Shown: positions 9,011 to 18,243, counted from the stretch's first letter. The stretch: 64,000 bases of DNA from Pseudomonas fluorescens (GCF_001708445.1 NZ_CP015637.1:6263001-6327000), one strand, 5' to 3'. A program made the numbers and translations. The notes: generated from the letters alone by a model not told the origin.

Positions 9011-10329
9011 CGGGCAGCCGCCATCAGGGCTTCAATGTCGGCGACGGTCTTGGGCACGCCGACGGTCAGGATTTCACAGCCTTGCTTGGTCACTACCACG
9101 TCGTCCTCGATGCGCACGCCAATGCCACGCCATTTCTTTGCCACATTCTGGTTGTCCGGCGATATGTAGATCCCCGGTTCCACGGTCAATGCCATGCCGA
9201 CCTCCAGCACACGCCATTCACCGCCCACTTTGTACTCGCCCACATCGTGCACATCCATGCCCAGCCAGTGGCCGGCTCGGTGCATGTAGAAAGCCCGGTA
9301 GGCTTCGCTGGCAATCAACTCGTCCACATCACCCTGCAGCAAGCCCAGTTTGACCAGCCCGGCGGTGATGACCTGCACGGTTGCCTCGTGGGCCTGGTTC
9401 CAATGCTTGTTCGGCGCTATCTCGGCAAAGGCGGCTTCCTGGGAGGCCAGCACGATTTCATAGATCGCCTTCTGCTCCGGCGAGAACTTGCCATTGACCG
9501 GCCAGGTGCGGGTGATGTCGCTGGCGTAGCAGTCGATCTCGCAACCGGCATCGATCAGCACCAGGTCGCCGTCCTTGAGCACGGCGTCATTCTGCTGGTA
9601 ATGCAGGATGCAGCTGTTGCGCCCGGCGGCGACGATGGAGCCATAGGCCGGCATTTTCGCGCCGCCCTTGCGGAACTCGTAATCCAGTTCGGCTTCCAGG
9701 CTGAACTCATGCAAGCCGGCGCGGCTGGCCTGCATCGCCTTCACATGGGCCGCGCAGGAAATTCGCGCAGCCTCGCGCATCACCTTCACTTCCGCCGCCG
9801 ATTTATACAGGCGCATGTCGTGGAGCAAATGATCCAGGGCAACGAATTCGTTCGGGGGCTGGGCACCGAGGTGCGCTTTAGAGCGGATGACGTTGATCCA
9901 CTCCATCAGGTGCCGATCGAATTCAGCGTTGCTGCCCATGGCCGAATACACCCGGTCGCGACCTTCGATCAAGCCGGGCAGGATGTCGTCGATATCGGTG
10001 ATGGGGAAGGCATCGTCGGCGCCAAAATCGCGGATCGCGCCCTCGGTACCGGCGCGCAGGCCGTCCCACAGTTCGCGTTCGGCATTGCGCTCGCGGCAGA
10101 ACAGCACGTACTCGCCGTGCTGGCGACCGGGCATCAGCACGATCACCGCCTGTGGCTCGGGGAAACCGCTCAGGTACTGGAAGTCGCTGTCCTGGCGATA
10201 GACGTGCTCGACATCACGGTTGCGGATCGCCACGGCGGCGGCCGGCAGGATCGCGATGCTGTTGGGTTCCATCTGCGCCATGAGCGCCTTGCGGCGCCGG
10301 GTGTATTCCGCTTTGGGGATATGGATCAT
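9007..10329 (-). CDS. pepP: Xaa-Pro aminopeptidase P
   Basis: PepP removes N-terminal residues preceding proline using a dimanganese centre. The 440-residue sequence has the complete pita-bread metal-ligand set: two Asp in LIDAGCEIDCYASDITRT, His in HRAGHWLGMDVHD, Glu in LTVEPGIYI and Glu in GVRIEDDVVVT. It lies 20 bases after the UPF0149 gene and overlaps ubiH by four bases, the same order as the E. coli ygfB-pepP-ubiH cluster. Confidence 0.95.
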   Translation of the reverse strand: MIHIPKAEYTRRRKALMAQMEPNSIAILPAAAVAIRNRDVEHVYRQDSDFQYLSGFPEPQAVIVLMPGRQHGEYVLFCRERNAERELWDGLRAGTEGAIRDFGADDAFPITDIDDILPGLIEGRDRVYSAMGSNAEFDRHLMEWINVIRSKAHLGAQPPNEFVALDHLLHDMRLYKSAAEVKVMREAARISCAAHVKAMQASRAGLHEFSLEAELDYEFRKGGAKMPAYGSIVAAGRNSCILHYQQNDAVLKDGDLVLIDAGCEIDCYASDITRTWPVNGKFSPEQKAIYEIVLASQEAAFAEIAPNKHWNQAHEATVQVITAGLVKLGLLQGDVDELIASEAYRAFYMHRAGHWLGMDVHDVGEYKVGGEWRVLEVGMALTVEPGIYISPDNQNVAKKWRGIGVRIEDDVVVTKQGCEILTVGVPKTVADIEALMAAAR

Positions 10330-10349
10330 GGGCAGATGGGCTTCCTTTC

Positions 10350-10907
10350 TCAGTGCAGCGAAGGCTTGGGGGCAGCCGGCTCAGCGGACTTCTTGGTCTC
10401 GGTGAACAGCAGCAACGGTGCGACGCGCAGGTATTCCATGACTTCCATGTAGTCGCCTTCGCCGTCTTCGGACTCTTCCAGGGCGTCTTGCACCTGGGAG
10501 ATGGCCGCCAGGTCCTGCAACACTTCCTTGGCATCGGTGCTCAGCTCCAGGCCACCGGCGTTCACGCCGAAACCGTGGAGGAAGCCCTGGCACCATTGGC
10601 CCAGTGCGGCGGCGCGTTCGGCGAGCGGTGCATCGTCGGTCGGCAGCAGCAGGACCACGGTGACGTCATCACCGGTCAGCTCGCCCTTGACCATCTCTTG
10701 CAGGCCGATCAGCGCGTTACGCACGTTGTCGGTCGGTTCGGTTTCCAGCAGCTCGGCCACATCGGCCAGCCAGTTGTCGGCATCAAAGCCAACGCCGGTG
10801 CAACTGCGGCCGAGCAACACGCCGTGCAGTTCGGCAGGCGAGCAAGGATGACCGCTGGTGCTCAGCAGTTTGGAAAAAGCATCGTACGGGGAGTTCTGAA
10901 TGGGCAT
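10350..10907 (-). CDS. UPF0149 (YgfB/YecA) family protein
   Basis: A 185-residue acidic cytoplasmic protein of the YgfB family. Typical family features are the early [14 protein letters not shown] motif, [13 protein letters not shown], the [12 protein letters not shown] segment and the acidic [25 protein letters not shown] region near the end. It heads the minus-strand pepP-ubiH operon and is divergent from the TIGR02449-zapA unit. In P. aeruginosa the family member YgfB is reported to repress a programmed-cell-death/AmpDh3 pathway, but whether this copy does so is inference. Confidence 0.9.
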   Translation of the reverse strand: MPIQNSPYDAFSKLLSTSGHPCSPAELHGVLLGRSCTGVGFDADNWLADVAELLETEPTDNVRNALIGLQEMVKGELTGDDVTVVLLLPTDDAPLAERAAALGQWCQGFLHGFGVNAGGLELSTDAKEVLQDLAAISQVQDALEESEDGEGDYMEVMEYLRVAPLLLFTETKKSAEPAAPKPSLH

Positions 10908-11045
10908 GGTGAGCTAGGCGCCAGACGGCGCAATGTCTAGAATGGAGCGCTGTATCCTAGCACCGGCAGACGTACCAAGACTATCGAGGGCGTCAGATCG
11001 TTTATCCTGCAGTTGCCATTCATCAGACAAATCCAGTGGAACCCA

Positions 11046-11255
11046 ATGGAAGACACCGACCTGCAAGCGCTGATGGCCAGACTCGAATTGCTAATTGATC
11101 GGGTCGAGCAACTAAAGAGCCAAAACGGACTCCTATTAGCTCAGGAAAAGACCTGGCGCGAGGAACGCGCTCACCTCATTGAAAAAAACGAAATCGCCCG
11201 GCGTAAGGTCGAATCGATGATTTCGCGCCTGAAGGCCCTGGAGCAAGACTCATGA
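11046..11255 (+). CDS. TIGR02449 family small coiled-coil protein
   Basis: A 69-residue protein that is almost entirely predicted coiled coil (ALMARLELLIDRVEQLKSQN, then charged heptads ending ISRLKALEQDS). It is always seen next to zapA and probably acts in cell division as a ZapB-like partner, though that is inference. The ATG at 11046 is preferred over the TTG at 11013. The stop overlaps the zapA ATG (ATGA), indicating translational coupling. Confidence 0.85.
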   Translation: MEDTDLQALMARLELLIDRVEQLKSQNGLLLAQEKTWREERAHLIEKNEIARRKVESMISRLKALEQDS

Positions 11256-11569
11256 GTTCAAGCAATAGCGTTACCGTGCAGATCCTCGACAAAGAGTATT
11301 CGATCATTTGCCCCCAGGAAGAACGCAGCAACCTGGTGAGCGCTGCCCGCTACCTGGATGGCAAGATGCGTGAAATCCGCAGCAGCGGCAAAGTCATCGG
11401 CGCCGACCGCATCGCCGTGATGGCCGCGCTGAACATCACCCACGATCTGCTGCACAAGCAGGAACGTCCTGACGTACAGGCCAGCGGCTCAACGCGCGAA
11501 CAGGTGCGTGACCTGCTCGAACGCGTTGATCTGGTGCTCTCCAGCGACTCAGACGCACCCAAGGGCTGA
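11252..11569 (+). CDS. zapA: Cell division protein ZapA
   Basis: ZapA is a small FtsZ-ring stabiliser, 105 residues here. The N-terminal VTVQILDKEYSIICPQEER domain and the AARYLDGKMREIR helix leading to a C-terminal coiled coil match the family. It is coupled to the upstream coiled-coil gene by a four-base overlap. The 6S RNA gene begins about 30 bases downstream, the conserved gammaproteobacterial order zapA-ssrS-fau. Confidence 0.93.
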   Translation: MSSSNSVTVQILDKEYSIICPQEERSNLVSAARYLDGKMREIRSSGKVIGADRIAVMAALNITHDLLHKQERPDVQASGSTREQVRDLLERVDLVLSSDSDAPKG

Positions 11570-11588
11570 TTGCCGCGACTGTTTAAGG

Positions 11589-11594
11589 TATACT
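11589..11594 (+). promoter_or_regulatory. -10 element of the 6S RNA promoter
   Basis: TATACT at 11589-11594 sits about 7 bases before the expected 5' end of 6S RNA. A good -35 match at 17-base spacing is not obvious. Confidence 0.55.
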
Positions 11595-11600
11595 CGCCCC

Positions 11601-11780
11601 ACTCCCTGGCGTGCTTGCCAGTCGGCGATGTCCCGGAGCCGATTCGCACTACCCTGGAAGTTGCACGTTGGGCTGGTGTGCATGTCCGCTAGACGGAAAG
11701 CCTTAAAGCCTACTGCTTCTTCCACCTTGAACTTTCGGGTTCAAGGGCTTAGTCGACAGCGGTTCTGTCGGGGAGCCTGA
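11601..11780 (+). ncRNA. ssrS: 6S RNA
   Basis: 6S RNA mimics an open promoter and sequesters sigma-70 RNA polymerase in stationary phase. The region between zapA and the 5-formyl-THF cyclo-ligase gene has no ORF, about 180 bases, the right length, with complementary ends (a CCC-rich 5' end against GTCGGGGAG at the 3' end) and internal self-complementary blocks including ACCTTGAACTTTCGGGTTCAAGG. The conserved location zapA-ssrS-fau is strong support. The ends are approximate. Confidence 0.88.
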
Positions 11781-11791
11781 TTCCCAAACTC

Positions 11792-11821
11792 AATGCCAGT
11801 CTTAAGGACTGGCATTGTTTT
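11792..11821 (+). terminator. Rho-independent terminator after ssrS
   Basis: A perfect 10-bp stem (11792-11801 with 11807-11816), 5-base loop and a GTTTT tail. It lies immediately downstream of 6S RNA and upstream of the cyclo-ligase start. Confidence 0.85.
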
Positions 11822-11835
11822 ATGAGCCGAAAACC

Positions 11836-12465
11836 ATGACCGAACCTGCGCCGCTTTCCCGTCCGCACCTTCGACGCATGTTGCGCAAGGCCCGCCGTGC
11901 GCTCACCCCCAGCGAGCAGCGCCGGGCGGCCCTTGGCTTGTATCGGCAACTGGCACAGCACCCGCTGTTTCGCCGGGCCAAACATATTTCTCTATACCTG
12001 CCGACGGACGGTGAAATCGATCCGCGCCTGCTGCTGCGCGCGGCCCAGCGCCGGGGCAAGGCCACCTACCTGCCAGTACTCAGCGCCTGGCCGAGAACCA
12101 AGATGGTCTTCCAACGCGTGGACCCAGGGGAAAAACTGCTGCCCAATCGGTTTCGCATTCTCGAACCCCGGATAAACGCCTGCCGCCAGCGCAAGGTGTG
12201 GGCGCTGGACCTGGTGTTGCTCCCGCTGGTGGGGTTCGACGACGCGGGGGGGCGCCTGGGCATGGGCGGTGGGTTTTATGACCGCAGCCTGGCCTACCTC
12301 GCTCGCCGCCAAAGCTGGCGCAAGCCGACGCTGCTGGGGCTGGCCCATGAGTGTCAGAAGGTCGATCGGTTGGCGCAGGCGAGTTGGGATGTGCCGCTGG
12401 CGGGCACGGTCACTGACAAGTATTGGTATATCGCAGAGACGCCACTGGAGTCAGCGGCGCCTTGA
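11836..12465 (+). CDS. fau: 5-formyltetrahydrofolate cyclo-ligase
   Basis: This enzyme (also MTHFS, YgfA) uses ATP to convert 5-formyl-THF to 5,10-methenyl-THF. The 209-residue sequence has the basic N terminus (LRKARRALTPSEQRRAA), the YLPTDGEIDP segment and the nucleotide-binding GGRLGMGGGFYDRSLAYL motif. The ATG at 11836 is preferred over the TTG 21 bases earlier, which falls inside the terminator. The ssrS-fau linkage is conserved. Confidence 0.93.
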   Translation: MTEPAPLSRPHLRRMLRKARRALTPSEQRRAALGLYRQLAQHPLFRRAKHISLYLPTDGEIDPRLLLRAAQRRGKATYLPVLSAWPRTKMVFQRVDPGEKLLPNRFRILEPRINACRQRKVWALDLVLLPLVGFDDAGGRLGMGGGFYDRSLAYLARRQSWRKPTLLGLAHECQKVDRLAQASWDVPLAGTVTDKYWYIAETPLESAAP

Positions 12466-12472
12466 ATAAGGG

Positions 12473-12622
12473 TCAGCGCTTGAACGGTTTAGGCTGCTGC
12501 TGAGCCAGTTCAACGGGTGCATCGGTCTTGTTCGACCACAAGCTTTGCGCATACCCGGTGGTCACGACGCCCAGACCAAACAAAATCACCAATATCCATA
12601 GTAAATCCGGTTTACGTTGCAT
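12473..12622 (-). CDS. Small single-pass membrane protein (49 residues)
   Basis: A short ORF that starts MQRKPDLLWILVILFG and ends QQQPKPFKR. After a basic N terminus it has one hydrophobic segment (about residues 7-24), then a polar tail, so a type II or signal-anchor topology is likely. It is convergent with fau, 8 bases beyond its stop. I recall a similar small hypothetical gene at this place in other pseudomonads. Function unknown. Confidence 0.65.
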   Translation of the reverse strand: MQRKPDLLWILVILFGLGVVTTGYAQSLWSNKTDAPVELAQQQPKPFKR

Positions 12623-12817
12623 CGATTGCCCCCCTTCAGGCATCTCGTACACGATGACAACAACGTTCCAAAGTAGTCCGTTGCAGCTGCGTCAAGCTTA
12701 AAATCCCGGCATTCTGCGTTAACGTGAACCAACACGCAAACCTTGGCGTCAACCGACTGTCGGTTTGTCATGGAATTGCCTGACAACTTGCCCAACGCCT
12801 TTTTCAGGAGCCCCCAA

Positions 12818-13267
12818 ATGGCCTATTGGCTGATGAAATCCGAGCCCGACGAACTCTCCATCAAAGGCCTGGAAACGCTTGGCGAAGCCCGCTGGGATGG
12901 GGTGCGCAATTATCAGGCGCGCAACTTTCTGAGGGCGATGGCGGTGGGTGACCAATTTTTCTTCTATCACTCCAGCTGCCCCGAGCCTGGTATTGCCGGC
13001 ATCGGCACCATCGTCGAGGCCGCCTACCCGGACCCGACCGCACTGGAGCCGGACAACCACTATTTCGACGCCAAGGCCAGCCCGGAGAAAAATCCATGGA
13101 GCGCGATCAACGTGGCCCATGTCGAGACGTTCCCCTGCGTACTGGGCCTGGGGTACCTGAAGCAGCAAGCCGCCCTAGCCGAGCTGCCTCTGGTGCAAAA
13201 AGGCAGCCGTCTCTCGGTGATGCCGGTTACCGCCGAGCAATGGGCCGCGGTCTTGGCGCTACGCTGA
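12818..13267 (+). CDS. EVE domain-containing protein
   Basis: A 149-residue single-domain protein of the EVE (PUA-like) fold, from the MAYWLMKSEPDELS start through GVRNYQARNFLRAM, the FFYHSSC motif and GIAGIGTIVEAAYPDP. EVE domains bind modified bases in DNA or RNA, and lone EVE genes are common housekeeping genes in proteobacteria. The ATG at 12818 has a CAGGAG ribosome-binding site; the upstream TTG-initiated extension is not part of the family. Confidence 0.92.
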   Translation: MAYWLMKSEPDELSIKGLETLGEARWDGVRNYQARNFLRAMAVGDQFFFYHSSCPEPGIAGIGTIVEAAYPDPTALEPDNHYFDAKASPEKNPWSAINVAHVETFPCVLGLGYLKQQAALAELPLVQKGSRLSVMPVTAEQWAAVLALR

Positions 13268-13272
13268 CGGCT

Positions 13273-13364
13273 GGAGCCAGCTTGCTCGCGAAGAGCGCAG
13301 CTTCACCGCGACCTTCCAGGCTGGTCGCGTTATCGTTTACATTTTTCGCGAGCCAGCTCGCTCC
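13273..13364. repeat. Inverted REP pair (REPIN), GAGC-GCTCGCGAA type
   Basis: Two copies of a roughly 20-base REP core in opposite orientation (13273-13292 and 13345-13364) are separated by 52 bases. The right arm and its flank nearly match the element at 58584-58603. It lies just after the EVE gene stop. Confidence 0.8.
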
Positions 13365-13443
13365 TTCAGTTCATTTGATCGGTATCAACGCCTTCTGAGG
13401 CGAGGCCGGTCAAACTAGGACGCTAACGCCGCAGGATGCATTC

Positions 13444-14409
13444 ATGTCGACGAACCATCGCACCTCCCAGCTGTTTGCCTCGCTCCTGATTGTGTTGCTG
13501 CTCGCCGCCGGCGGCTTCGGTTACTGGAAATCCACCCAGGACCGCCTGCCCGAAGGCTTGAGCATGGGCAACGGTCGCCTGGAATCCACTGAGGTGCAGA
13601 TTGCCGCCAAGATACCCGGGCGCCTCGCCGAAGTGCGCGTGGATGAAGGCGACAAGGTGCTCAAGGGCCAACTGCTGGCGCGCATGGACACCCGCACCCT
13701 GGAGGCCCAGCGCGCCCAGGCTGAAGCCGAGGTGCTGCGCGCCAAGGAAAACTTCGCCGCTGCCGAAGCCAATGTGCAACTGCGCCAAAGCGAGCAACTG
13801 TTGGCCCATCAGGAGCTCAAGCGTACGCAGGAGCTATACGCGCGCGGCTTTGCCAGCAGCCAGTTGATCGACCAGCAGCAGGCTCGCCAGAATACCGGCA
13901 ATGCGGCCGTAGTCGCGGCCCAAGCCCAGGTCAATTCGGTCAAGGCGGCCATCGGCGCCGCCGAAGCCCAGGTGGCGCAACTCACCAGCGAAATCGATGA
14001 CAGCAGCCTGCGCGCGCCCATCGACGGCATTATCCAGCTACGCCTGGCTGAACCGGGCGAAGTGCTCGCCGCCGGTGGGCGCGTGTTGCTGCTGATCGAC
14101 CCCCAAGATCAATACATGAACCTCTACTTGCCCGCCTCTGTGACCGGCCGGCTGACCGTCGGCAGCGATGCACGCATCCTCCTCGATGCACTCCCCGACC
14201 AACCGCTGCCGGCCAAAATCAGCTTTGTCGCGGCCAAATCGCAATTCACGCCCAAGGAAGTGGAAACCCGCGACGAACGCCAGAAACTGGTATTCCGCGT
14301 CAAACTGCGCCTGACCCAACCCAGCGCCGTGCCGCAGGCCAAGCCCGGCATGCCCGGTGCCGGCTATGTGCGTACGGCTGACATCGACTGGCCGGCCAAC
14401 CTGAAATGA
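13444..14409 (+). CDS. HlyD-family membrane fusion protein
   Basis: A 321-residue periplasmic adaptor, anchored by one N-terminal membrane segment (LFASLLIVLLLAAGGFGYW). It has the lipoyl half-motifs (AAKIPGRLAEVRVDEGDKVLKGQ and SLRAPIDGIIQLRLAEPGEVL) flanking an alpha-helical hairpin of about 110 residues. It is the YbhG/YhiI type that pairs with ABC-2 exporters. Its stop overlaps the start of the ATPase gene by four bases, and the operon of three genes probably forms one efflux system, with an outer-membrane channel encoded elsewhere. Confidence 0.9.
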   Translation: MSTNHRTSQLFASLLIVLLLAAGGFGYWKSTQDRLPEGLSMGNGRLESTEVQIAAKIPGRLAEVRVDEGDKVLKGQLLARMDTRTLEAQRAQAEAEVLRAKENFAAAEANVQLRQSEQLLAHQELKRTQELYARGFASSQLIDQQQARQNTGNAAVVAAQAQVNSVKAAIGAAEAQVAQLTSEIDDSSLRAPIDGIIQLRLAEPGEVLAAGGRVLLLIDPQDQYMNLYLPASVTGRLTVGSDARILLDALPDQPLPAKISFVAAKSQFTPKEVETRDERQKLVFRVKLRLTQPSAVPQAKPGMPGAGYVRTADIDWPANLK

Positions 14410-17123
14410 CCGACCTGGCGCTGCACGCCACAGGTGTTCAGCACCGCTATGGCAAGCAACAGGCGCTGATCGACATCGCCTTCAGCCTGCCCGCCGGTAC
14501 GCGATGCGGGCTGATAGGCCCGGATGGCGCGGGCAAGTCGAGCCTGCTGGGCTTGATCGCCGGGGTTAAACACCTTCAGGAAGGCCAACTGGAGGTGCTC
14601 GGCGGCTCCATCGCCGACCGCCGCCATCGCAACAGCCTGTACCCGCGTATCGCCTTTATGCCCCAGGGCCTGGGCGGCAACCTGTACCCCGAGTTGTCCA
14701 TCAGCGAAAACATCCGCTTCTTCGCCACGCTGTTTGGCCTGTCGAAAGCCGACTGCGACCAGCGCATGCACAACCTGCTGCTGGCCACCGACCTCGCCCG
14801 TTTCGCCGAGCGCCCGGCCGGCAAACTCTCGGGCGGGATGAAACAGAAGCTCGGCCTGTGCTGCGCACTGATCCACGACCCGGACCTGCTGATCCTTGAC
14901 GAGCCCACCACTGGCGTCGACCCGCTGTCGCGTAGACGCTTCTGGGAACTGGTCGATACCGTACGTGCCGAGCGCCCGCAACTGACCCTGCTGGTGGCCA
15001 CGGCCTACATGGAGGAGGCCGAGCAGTTCGAACATTGCCTGATGCTCGATCGCGGCAAACTGATCGCCAACGGGCTTAGCAGCGAACTGGCGGCGGCCAC
15101 ACCCAGCGGAAAACTGGATGAAGCCTTCACCCACTTCCAGGGCGACAGCGCCCACAACAACCAGCCACTGGTGATCCCGCCCAGAGCAAGCGCCAACACC
15201 GATATCGCCATCGAAGCCCACGACCTGACCCTGCGCTTCGGCGACTTCACGGCAGTCAACAAGGTCAGCTTCGCTATTGGCCGGGGCGAGATCTTCGGTT
15301 TCCTCGGTTCAAACGGTTGCGGCAAGACCACCACCATGAAGGTCCTCACCGGCCTGATGCCGGCCACCGAAGGCAGTGCCACGTTGCTGGGCAACCCGGT
15401 GAACGCCAAGGACCTGGCCACCCGCAAGCGCGTGGGCTTCATGTCGCAGAGCTTCTCACTGTATGGCGAACTCAGCGTGCGCCAGAACCTGGTGTTGCAT
15501 GCGCAGTTGTTCGACTTGCCCAAGGCCGACAGTGGCGCGCGGATCGACGAACTGATCCAGCGCTTCGACCTGGGCGAAGTCGCCGAGCAGCCGTCCGGTG
15601 AACTGCCCCTTGGCCTGCGCCAACGGTTGTCGCTGGCCGTGGCGGTGCTGCATCGCCCCGAGGTGCTGATCCTCGATGAACCGACCTCAGGCGTAGACCC
15701 AGCGGCGCGGGATGATTTCTGGCGGTTGCTGATCGAGCTATCGCGCGAACAGGGGGTGACGATCTTCCTGTCCACTCACTTTATGAACGAAGCCCAGCGC
15801 TGCGACCGCATCTCCCTGATGCATGCGGGCAAGGTGCTGGCCTGCGACACGCCCGACGCGCTGCAACAGCAGTTCCGCGGCGACACCCTTGAAGCCGCGT
15901 TTGTCACGTGCCTGGAGCAAGCCCAGGGCGAACCGGAACCGACGGCGCCTACCGCCACCGTCAGCGAAACCACTGCACCGCCTGTGAGCAAGCGCGGGTT
16001 CAGCCTGGCGCGCCTACTGGCCGTGGCCAGTCGCGAAGGCAAGGAACTCTTGCGCGACAAGGTGCGCATGGCCTTCGCCCTGCTCGGGGCGATGTTCATG
16101 ATGGTGATCTTCGGCTACGGCATTTCCCTGGATGTGGAAAACCTCGCCTTCGCCGTCTACGACCAGGACCAGACCCCGCAAAGCCGTGCCTACCTGGAAG
16201 CCTTTCGCAGCTCGCGCTATTTCGCCGAGCAAACGCCAATCCAGGATGCCAACGAACTGCACCGGCGCCTGCAACGCTCGGAAATCAAACTGGCGCTGGA
16301 AATCCCGCCGGGCTTTGGTCGTGATCTTTACGCCGGTCGCCAGCCCACCGTGGCCGCGTGGCTCGACGGCGGCATGCCGTTTCGCGCGGAAACCAGCCGC
16401 AACTATGTCGAGGCCGTGCACCAGGGCAACCTTGAACAACTGGCCGAACTGAGCAGTTCGCCCTCGAACACACAAGCTGCCGCCAAGTTGGAAACCCGCT
16501 TCCGCTATAACCAGGACGTGGTCAGCGTAAATGCCATCGGCCCGGGCGTCATGGCGCTGATCCTGGCCTTTATACCGGCCATGCTGACGGCCCTGGGCAT
16601 CGTGCGCGAGAAGGAGCTGGGCTCGATCACCAACTTCTATGCCACGCCCCTGACCCGCCTGGAGTTTTTGCTGGGCAAACAGGCGCCCTACCTGGCAGTG
16701 AGCCTGGTGAACCTGGCTGTACTGGTGGCGATGAACCGCTGGCTGTTCGGCGTGCCGTTCAAGGGCAGCGCCCTGACCCTGGCGTTTGGCGGCCTGCTGT
16801 ACGTGCTCGCCACCACCAGCATGGGCCTGCTGATTTCCGCATTCACGCGCACCCAGATCGCGGCGATCCTTGGCACCATGATCATCACCAGCCTGCCGAC
16901 CATCCAGTTCTCCGGGCTGATCGTGCCGCGCTCGTCCCTGGAGGGCGCGGCGGCGGTGATGGGCATGCTGTTTCCGGCGGGGCACTTTCTCGATATTGCG
17001 GTGGGCACCTTCACCAAGGCCCTGGACTTGCGCCAGTTGTGGCCACAGTGCCTGGCGCTGTTCGGATTTTTCCTCGGTTTTACCGGACTGAGCCTGATCA
17101 TGCTCAAGAAGCAGGAGGCCTGA
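14406..17123 (+). CDS. Fused double ABC ATPase / ABC-2 permease (RbbA/YhiH-like)
   Basis: A 905-residue protein with two ATPase domains followed by a permease domain of about 370 residues. The first ATPase has Walker A GPDGAGKSS (about residue 39), signature LSGGMKQKLGL and Walker B LLILDEPTTGVDP. The second has Walker A GSNGCGKTTT (about 300) and Walker B LILDEPTSGVDP, but its signature is degenerate (ELPLGLRQRLSL instead of LSGG). The C-terminal part carries a large periplasmic loop and six hydrophobic segments. It lies between hlyD-like and a second ABC-2 permease, with overlaps at both ends, so it is the engine of this exporter. Confidence 0.9.
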   Translation: MTDLALHATGVQHRYGKQQALIDIAFSLPAGTRCGLIGPDGAGKSSLLGLIAGVKHLQEGQLEVLGGSIADRRHRNSLYPRIAFMPQGLGGNLYPELSISENIRFFATLFGLSKADCDQRMHNLLLATDLARFAERPAGKLSGGMKQKLGLCCALIHDPDLLILDEPTTGVDPLSRRRFWELVDTVRAERPQLTLLVATAYMEEAEQFEHCLMLDRGKLIANGLSSELAAATPSGKLDEAFTHFQGDSAHNNQPLVIPPRASANTDIAIEAHDLTLRFGDFTAVNKVSFAIGRGEIFGFLGSNGCGKTTTMKVLTGLMPATEGSATLLGNPVNAKDLATRKRVGFMSQSFSLYGELSVRQNLVLHAQLFDLPKADSGARIDELIQRFDLGEVAEQPSGELPLGLRQRLSLAVAVLHRPEVLILDEPTSGVDPAARDDFWRLLIELSREQGVTIFLSTHFMNEAQRCDRISLMHAGKVLACDTPDALQQQFRGDTLEAAFVTCLEQAQGEPEPTAPTATVSETTAPPVSKRGFSLARLLAVASREGKELLRDKVRMAFALLGAMFMMVIFGYGISLDVENLAFAVYDQDQTPQSRAYLEAFRSSRYFAEQTPIQDANELHRRLQRSEIKLALEIPPGFGRDLYAGRQPTVAAWLDGGMPFRAETSRNYVEAVHQGNLEQLAELSSSPSNTQAAAKLETRFRYNQDVVSVNAIGPGVMALILAFIPAMLTALGIVREKELGSITNFYATPLTRLEFLLGKQAPYLAVSLVNLAVLVAMNRWLFGVPFKGSALTLAFGGLLYVLATTSMGLLISAFTRTQIAAILGTMIITSLPTIQFSGLIVPRSSLEGAAAVMGMLFPAGHFLDIAVGTFTKALDLRQLWPQCLALFGFFLGFTGLSLIMLKKQEA

Positions 17124-18241
17124 TGCACAAGTTTGCGCATATCCTGCGCCTGGGGATCAAGGAGCTGACCAGCCTGCGCCACGACAGTGTGTTGCTGCTG
17201 TTTCTGTTCTACGCCTTCACGGTGGCGATCTATATGCCCGCCGCGGGCTCGGTAATTGGGGTGCACCATGCCAGCGTGGCATTTGTCGACGAAGACCACA
17301 GCCCGCTCTCGCGACAGATGGCCGAAGCGCTGCAACCGCCCGAGTTCCAGCCACCCGCACCGTTGGCGTACGACCAGTTGGACAAGGTCATGGACAGCGG
17401 CCAGTACACCTTCGTGATCAACGTACCGGCGAACTTCCAGGCCGACCTGTTGGCCGGTCGACAGCCCGCCGTACAGGTGAACGTCGACGCCACGGCGATG
17501 AGCCAGGCCTTTATGGGCGCCGGCTACATCGGCCGGATTTTCCAGCGCGAGTTGCTCACCTACAGCGGCCAGGCGGATAGCGCCGCGAAAGCGCCAGCGC
17601 AACTGACCACCCGGGCGCTGTTCAATACCAACCTGGAGGGTGGCTGGTTCCTGGCGGTGATCCAGATCGTCAACAACATCACCATCCTCGCCATCGTGCT
17701 CACCGGCACCGCCCTGCTGCGCGAGCGTGAACACGGCACCCTCGACCACTTGCTGGTACTGCCGCTGACAGCACTGGAAATCATGCTGGCGAAAATCTGG
17801 AGCAACATGCTGGTGGTCGTGCTGTGTACCTGGCTATCCCTGGAAGTGGTGGTCAAGGGCTTGCTCGGCGTACCGCTGGCCGGCTCGCTGGCGTTATTTC
17901 TGTTCGTGACCGCGCTGTACCTGTTTGCCAGCACGGCCCTGGGCATCTTCCTCGCCACCCTCGCCCGCTCGACGCCTCAGTTCGGCTTGCTGGCGATCCC
18001 GGTGATCATCCCGATGCTGCTGCTTTCCGGCGGCAGTACCCCGCTGGACAGCATGCCCGAGTGGTTGCAGTGGGTGATGCAGGCTTCGCCGTCGACGCAC
18101 TTTGTGAGCCTGAGCGCAGCGATCCTGTTCCGCGATGCGGGCGCTAGCGTGGTGTGGCCGGACCTGCTGGCGCTGGCAGGGATCGGCCTGCTGTTCTTTG
18201 CCGTGGCGTTGGCGCGGTTCAGGAAAAGCCTGGCCTCCTGA
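17123..18241 (+). CDS. ABC-2 type transporter permease
   Basis: A 372-residue inner-membrane protein of the YhhJ type: one N-terminal membrane segment, a periplasmic domain of about 150 residues, then five hydrophobic segments with the LLREREHGTLDHLLVLPL motif typical of ABC-2 permeases. The ATG overlaps the preceding stop (TGATG). It probably dimerises with the permease domain of the fused ATPase. Substrate unknown; relatives export drugs or envelope components. Confidence 0.9.
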   Translation: MHKFAHILRLGIKELTSLRHDSVLLLFLFYAFTVAIYMPAAGSVIGVHHASVAFVDEDHSPLSRQMAEALQPPEFQPPAPLAYDQLDKVMDSGQYTFVINVPANFQADLLAGRQPAVQVNVDATAMSQAFMGAGYIGRIFQRELLTYSGQADSAAKAPAQLTTRALFNTNLEGGWFLAVIQIVNNITILAIVLTGTALLREREHGTLDHLLVLPLTALEIMLAKIWSNMLVVVLCTWLSLEVVVKGLLGVPLAGSLALFLFVTALYLFASTALGIFLATLARSTPQFGLLAIPVIIPMLLLSGGSTPLDSMPEWLQWVMQASPSTHFVSLSAAILFRDAGASVVWPDLLALAGIGLLFFAVALARFRKSLAS

Positions 18242-18243
18242 GC

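Noticed and set aside
6244..10452. Long plus-strand ORFs opposite the ubi-pepP genes
   Set aside because: They are shadows of minus-strand coding sequences and show His/Gln/Gly-rich composition without motifs.
12586..12795. A 69-codon minus-strand ORF before the EVE gene
   Set aside because: It has no plausible start, an odd composition and overlaps the 49-residue membrane protein in another frame.
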